From positions 1 to 17,842 of the forward strand of contig JBEIDK010000056.1 in the NCBI GenBank assembly GCA_040383485.1: 17,842 nucleotides of DNA. Reading direction: 5' to 3'. Of the stretch, positions 14,746-17,842 are shown in pieces (position 1 is the stretch's first letter; every line of letters starts with the position of its first letter). This DNA is from JBEIDK01 sp040383485 (lineage in GTDB: Bacteria; Bacteroidota; Bacteroidia; UBA4408). The translations under genes were made by a program, and so were the position numbers. The notes beneath the pieces are model-generated. The model ran no database searches. It was given only the letters and a program-made list of their open reading frames with translations, and was not told the origin of the DNA.

Positions 14746-16038
14746 ATGAAAACAAAAAAAATAATTATTTTTCTATTTTTTAGCACAAAGATATTTTCAC
14801 AAAATCTATATTTCCCTCCTCTTGTTGGTAATACTTGGGATACAATTTCACCTGCATCTTTGGGATGGTGTCAAGATAAAATTGACTCTTTAACTGCCTA
14901 TGTAGGTGTAAATAATTCTAAGTCTTTCATTATATTAAAAGATGGGAAAATTGTAGTTGAAAAATATTACGGAACTTTTACTAAAGACAGTCTTTGGTAT
15001 TGGGCATCAGCAGGGAAAACGATGACTGGTCTTTTGGTGGGTATTGCACAACAAGAAGGTTTCCTAAAAATAGATAGCCTTACATCAAAATACATTGGGC
15101 AAGGCTGGACATCCTGCCCTAGTAATAAAGAAAATTTAATTACCGTAAGAAATCAACTTACAATGACTTCTGGTTTAGACGATAACGTTTATGATGATGA
15201 TTGTACCATTGATACTTCGTTAAAATACCTAGCCGATGCTGGAACAAGATGGGCATATCATAATGCCCCTTACACCCTTTTAGATTCGGTTATTTATTAT
15301 TCAACTGGCCAAACTTTTCAGAACTATTTTAATGCAAAAATAAAAACTAAAATTGGCATGAATGGCCTTTGGTTCCCTAGTGGCTATAATAATGTGTATT
15401 ATAGTAATACCAGAAGTTTTGCACGTTTTGGTTTGTTATTACTCAACAAGGCAAAGTGGAATACAACAGCAGTATTGGCCGATACAAATTATTTTCATGC
15501 TATGACAAATACTTCTCAAAATATTAATTTATCATATGGGTATTTAACGTGGCTTAATGGCAAGCAATCATTTATGATGCCTGAAACTCAATTGGTATTT
15601 CCTGGCTCATTTTTGCCCGATGCACCATCAGATTTGTTTGCTGCATTAGGTAAAAATGGACAAATGATAAATGTAGTACCAAGCATGAATTTGGTGTTGC
15701 TTAGAATGGGAAACCCTCCAAATGGCGGAGCTGCTTTACCCGTTATTTTTAACAATGAAATTTGGCAAAAATTTAATGAGGCTCTGTGTAACAATACAAG
15801 TAACAACAAACCCAATTATTTAATAGCAAATAATATTTTTCCAAATCCAGTTAAGGATATATTGAATGTTGCAAATCTCAATAATGATGCTTCATTTAGA
15901 ATATTGCAAGTAGATGGTAAGTCAGTTTTAAAGGGCAATAAATTACCTGCTAATGTTTCGGATTTAGAAGGTGGAATTTATTTTTTAGAACTTAATGTAG
16001 CTGGGAAAGTCAACTATATAAAGTTCTTAAAGGAATAG
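14746..16038 (+). CDS. T9SS-exported serine hydrolase, beta-lactamase class C/esterase family
   Basis: 430 residues. Signal peptide 1-19 (ends IFSQ-N). The beta-lactamase/transpeptidase-like domain (about 30-345) has the three active-site elements: S88-A-G-K91 (SxxK nucleophile and base), Y171-H172-N173 (YxN) and K303-N304-G305 (the KTG-equivalent triad). A C-terminal T9SS type A domain starts at NIFPNPVKDILNV (363-375). Family members include esterases, D-aminopeptidases and peptidoglycan-related hydrolases. Classical antibiotic resistance is not implied, and the substrate is unknown. The protein should be delivered to the surface or medium. The start is followed by a standard KTKK signal-peptide charge cluster. 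Confidence 0.9.
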   Translation: MKTKKIIIFLFFSTKIFSQNLYFPPLVGNTWDTISPASLGWCQDKIDSLTAYVGVNNSKSFIILKDGKIVVEKYYGTFTKDSLWYWASAGKTMTGLLVGIAQQEGFLKIDSLTSKYIGQGWTSCPSNKENLITVRNQLTMTSGLDDNVYDDDCTIDTSLKYLADAGTRWAYHNAPYTLLDSVIYYSTGQTFQNYFNAKIKTKIGMNGLWFPSGYNNVYYSNTRSFARFGLLLLNKAKWNTTAVLADTNYFHAMTNTSQNINLSYGYLTWLNGKQSFMMPETQLVFPGSFLPDAPSDLFAALGKNGQMINVVPSMNLVLLRMGNPPNGGAALPVIFNNEIWQKFNEALCNNTSNNKPNYLIANNIFPNPVKDILNVANLNNDASFRILQVDGKSVLKGNKLPANVSDLEGGIYFLELNVAGKVNYIKFLKE

Positions 16039-16075
16039 TTTCTAAATTTTTAATTTAGCCATAAGAGAATAGATA

Positions 16076-16297
16076 ATGAACTTAGCAAAGCTATTACTTA
16101 GCTGTACCTTATTAACCATTTCAGCATTAACTTTTAGTTAATGCAAAAAATATACGTGTTCAGAAAACACTAAATATAATTGCGGATGCACGCTTAATTA
16201 TGCTCCTGTTTGTGGTTGTAATGGTAAAACTTATGGAAATGTTTGTGATGCTGAATGTAGCGGTATAACCGATTATAAAAATGGTATATGTAAATGA
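16076..16297 (+). pseudogene. Kazal-type protease-inhibitor lipoprotein gene with one in-frame TAA
   Basis: The frame runs for 74 codons. Codons 1-21 encode a signal peptide (MNLAKLLLSC...LTFS). Codon 22 (16139-16141) is TAA; codon 23 is TGC, exactly where the lipidated cysteine belongs (LTFS-stop-CKKYTC). After it, 51 codons contain eight further cysteines. The core PVCGCNGKTYGNVCDAECSG satisfies the Kazal pattern C-x6-Y-x3-C-x3-C, preceded by C-x7-C. Kazal domains inhibit serine proteases; in Bacteroidota they occur on small lipoproteins. The TGA stop overlaps the next start (ATGA at 16294-16297). No in-frame start lies after the TAA. It is most simply a recent nonsense mutation or a sequencing error, since the rest is undamaged; suppression cannot be excluded. 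Confidence 0.85.
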
Positions 16298-16869
16298 AAA
16301 AAGTAAAATTAATACTATTGGTTTTTACCCTTGTATTCGCATCATGTACAAAAGAGAAGATACAAAAAGAATTACCTAAACCTATATACGTTGGTTGTAA
16401 AACTAATTACATTGACTATTTACCAGACAGTTCATTCCTAATGCCAGTTTTGAGTAATAAAATCTACCTCTTAGATTTAGATCAAGATTCGCAAAATGAT
16501 TCTAGAATTGAATGTGAAAACTATCATGTATCTTATGGACCACATACTTACGATGAATATAATATCGATATTGAAGGAATAAATAATGTTCAATTTGTCG
16601 TATCCTATAACAAAAAGATTGTTAATGGAAGTTTTATAAATGAAAATTTGCCTTATAGCTCGTCATTGAAAATTCACAAATCAGGTCCTGGCGGTATTAG
16701 TCCATATGCAATTGAAGAAGGTTTTATTGGATTCCGAAAATTTATTAATGGTTCATACTTTTACGGTTGGATGAAAGTAAAATTAGGTTTTAGTAACAAT
16801 TTAATCATTTATGATTTAGCAATTAGTACCTGCGAAAATGCATCAATTAAAGTTGGGTATCATCGATAA
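16294..16869 (+). CDS. Lipoprotein of unknown function, coupled to the Kazal frame
   Basis: 191 residues. A lipoprotein signal peptide (1-17) ends FASC with lipidated Cys18, followed by TKEK. The rest is a beta-rich domain with LLDLDQDSQND (54-64), which resembles a Ca-binding Asp-rich loop. A second half has GFIGFRKFINGSYFYGWMKVKLG and a closing IYDLAISTCENASIKVGYH. This 'FYGWMKV...L' pattern recurs in uncharacterised Bacteroidota lipoproteins, but I cannot name a family. The start ATG overlaps the TGA of the Kazal frame, so the ribosome supply probably depended on translation of that upstream frame; the TAA there may reduce its expression. A terminator-like hairpin follows. Confidence 0.82.
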   Translation: MKKVKLILLVFTLVFASCTKEKIQKELPKPIYVGCKTNYIDYLPDSSFLMPVLSNKIYLLDLDQDSQNDSRIECENYHVSYGPHTYDEYNIDIEGINNVQFVVSYNKKIVNGSFINENLPYSSSLKIHKSGPGGISPYAIEEGFIGFRKFINGSYFYGWMKVKLGFSNNLIIYDLAISTCENASIKVGYHR

Positions 16870-16877
16870 AAAAATTT

Positions 16878-16921
16878 GAATTAATAATTAAAGCATTTAA
16901 TTATTCGTTCAAGATTTTTTT
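16878..16921 (+). terminator. Candidate rho-independent terminator after the lipoprotein gene
   Basis: AATAATTAAA (16883-16892) and TTTAATTATT (16896-16905) form a perfect 10-bp stem with loop GCA. It is extended outside by GAA/TTC and followed by AAGATTTTTTT. The stem is AT-only, so it is weak, but the position (9 bp after the stop) and the T-run fit. Confidence 0.5.
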
Positions 16922-16975
16922 CATTGTTAACAAAACAAGATTTTTTTCAATTTAATCTGATTATAAATTTTTTTT

Positions 16976-16999
16976 AGGTTGGCTAAGCCTCCTTTTTTT
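16976..16999 (+). terminator. Second small GC-containing hairpin with T-run
   Basis: AGG-TT-GGC-TAA-GCC-T-CCT followed by seven T can fold as a short terminator-like hairpin. It may back up the terminator just upstream. It overlaps the -33 half of the candidate promoter of the next gene. Confidence 0.4.
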
Positions 17000-17009
17000 A
17001 CTTCATTTG
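16979..17009 (+). promoter_or_regulatory. Candidate promoter for the 3-hydroxyacyl-CoA dehydrogenase gene
   Basis: TTG at 16979-16981 and TTCATTTG at 17002-17009 are 20 nt apart. This fits TTG / TAnnTTTG with one mismatch. The start codon is 24 nt after the -7 word. Confidence 0.4.
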
Positions 17010-17033
17010 TGTTATATTTTCAATAATAAAATA

Positions 17034-17842
17034 ATGATACAAATTGGAGTGGTTGGGGCTGGGGCCATGGGAAGTGGAATTGCACAGGTAGCTGCACAAG
17101 CTGGGCATTCAGTTTTGCTTTTTGATGCCAATAGACAAGCTGTTGATAGTGCTATTCAAAAAATAGAAGCCTCATTAAATAGCCTGGTGCAAAAAGGCAA
17201 AATAAATGAAGATGTTGCTAAAAGCACTTTTAAAAATATTAATGGAATTTATGCGGTTGAAGATTTTAAAGACTGCGGACTAGTTATTGAGGCTATCATT
17301 GAAAAATTAGACGTTAAGCAAGAACTTTTTAAAAATATAGAAAGTATTGTCAATGATAATTGTGTTTTGGCATCGAACACTTCTTCGCTTTCTATTGCTG
17401 CCATTAGCAGTGCATGTAAAAATAAGCATCGATTTTTAGGCATACACTTTTTTAATCCCGCAACCATTATGCCTTTGGTTGAAATTATTCCAAGCTTTAC
17501 CACTTCTCCAAAAATTGTTGATGAAGTAACTATTCTGATTCAATCTTGGAAAAAAACAACAGTGCTTGCTAAAGACACACCTGGTTTTATTGTAAACAGA
17601 ATTGCACGTCCTTTTTATGGAGAAGCCTTAAGAATTTACGAAGAAGGCATTGCTGACTTTGCAACCATTGATTGGGCAATGAAAGAAATTGGTGGATTTA
17701 GAATGGGACCATTTGAATTAATGGATTTTATTGGGCACGATGTGAACTTTAGAGTTACAGAAACTGTTTTCGAACAAATGTTTTACGACCCTCGTTATAA
17801 ACCTTCAATCACCCAAAAAAGATTATTTGAAGCAGGTTGCTA
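17034..17842 (+). CDS. 3-hydroxyacyl-CoA dehydrogenase (PaaH/Hbd-like), 3' end outside window
   Basis: ATG at 17034 opens a frame of 269 codons that runs off the edge. It has an N-terminal NAD fold with GAGAMGSGIAQ (8-18) and D31, and ASNTSSLS (113-120) with S117. LGIHFFNP (135-142) contains H138; E150 (PLVEIIP) and N188 (GFIVNR) follow. The spacing S-H-E-N (21, 12, 38) matches that of human HADH (S137, H158, E170, N208). The C-terminal stretch GGFRMGPFELMDFIGHDVNFRVT resembles PaaH-type enzymes. It oxidises 3-hydroxyacyl-CoA to 3-oxoacyl-CoA with NAD in beta-oxidation, butanoate or phenylacetate degradation. No other pathway gene is in the window, so the substrate is open. It is cytoplasmic. 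Confidence 0.94.
   Translation, partial: MIQIGVVGAGAMGSGIAQVAAQAGHSVLLFDANRQAVDSAIQKIEASLNSLVQKGKINEDVAKSTFKNINGIYAVEDFKDCGLVIEAIIEKLDVKQELFKNIESIVNDNCVLASNTSSLSIAAISSACKNKHRFLGIHFFNPATIMPLVEIIPSFTTSPKIVDEVTILIQSWKKTTVLAKDTPGFIVNRIARPFYGEALRIYEEGIADFATIDWAMKEIGGFRMGPFELMDFIGHDVNFRVTETVFEQMFYDPRYKPSITQKRLFEAGC

Noticed and set aside
14746..16038. Antibiotic-resistance beta-lactamase
   Set aside because: The fold and triads match the wider serine hydrolase family, but nothing specific to AmpC enzymes is seen, and the T9SS tail suggests a surface enzyme.
16141..16173. ATG overlapping the Kazal TAA (TAATG) as a restart
   Set aside because: It is in a different frame and meets a stop after ten codons, so it cannot restore the Kazal domain.
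17249..17503. 84-residue minus-strand frame
   Set aside because: It is antisense to the hydroxyacyl-CoA dehydrogenase catalytic region, whose Ser/His/Glu spacing is exact.
1..17842. Mobile element, CRISPR array, tRNA/rRNA or toxin-antitoxin system
   Set aside because: No transposase or integrase sequence, regular spacer-repeat pattern, cloverleaf or rRNA-like stretch, or small paired genes were found on reading both strands.

Overview
The window looks like a piece of a Bacteroidota (Bacteroidetes) chromosome. It is strongly AT-rich. At least three secreted proteins carry the type A C-terminal sorting tail (YPNP/FPNP start) of the type IX secretion system (T9SS). Lipoprotein signal peptides have the short form ending in SC, Shine-Dalgarno sequences are mostly absent, and several upstream regions hold TAnnTTTG-like -7 elements. 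I cannot place it below phylum from sequence alone. No tRNA, rRNA, CRISPR array, transposase, integrase or phage gene is visible; this reads as ordinary chromosome rather than an island.

Layout. 1-1263 (-): 3'-truncated T9SS-exported seven-repeat propeller-like protein. It is divergent from 1333-3267 (+), an Omp28-like secreted thioredoxin-fold protein with a T9SS tail, which ends in a textbook terminator. Then come a secreted TlpA/ResA-like thioredoxin (3381-3899) and ndk (3963-4379). A bidirectional terminator separates ndk from a convergent membrane-anchored family 2 glycosyltransferase (4435-5376, -). 5444-6285 (+) is a biotin carboxyl carrier protein translationally coupled to a three-helix membrane protein. 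6282-8947 (-) holds a HAD sugar-phosphate phosphatase and topoisomerase IV subunit B. A TM2-domain protein follows (-).

From 9633 onward everything is on the + strand: SpoIID/LytB-domain protein, type II NADH dehydrogenase, a cytochrome-c-like/YVTN-propeller lipoprotein, a PyrR-like phosphoribosyltransferase, a small secreted or membrane protein, a T9SS-tailed serine hydrolase (beta-lactamase class C fold), a Kazal-type inhibitor lipoprotein gene interrupted by one in-frame TAA, a coupled lipoprotein of unknown function, and a 3'-truncated 3-hydroxyacyl-CoA dehydrogenase.

How the genes fit together. Core metabolism (ndk, BCCP, NDH-2, PyrR-like, hydroxyacyl-CoA dehydrogenase) and DNA topology (parE) are interleaved with cell-surface and secreted proteins, and no single pathway unites the window. 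The most unusual points are: the Kazal reading frame, intact except for one stop codon immediately before its lipid-anchor cysteine and overlapping the next gene by ATGA; the CX4CH haem-like motif on a propeller lipoprotein next to NDH-2; the seven-fold repeat protein at the left edge; and an identical promoter/leader pair on the Omp28-like gene and ndk. I do not see convincing evidence of an entirely new multi-gene system.
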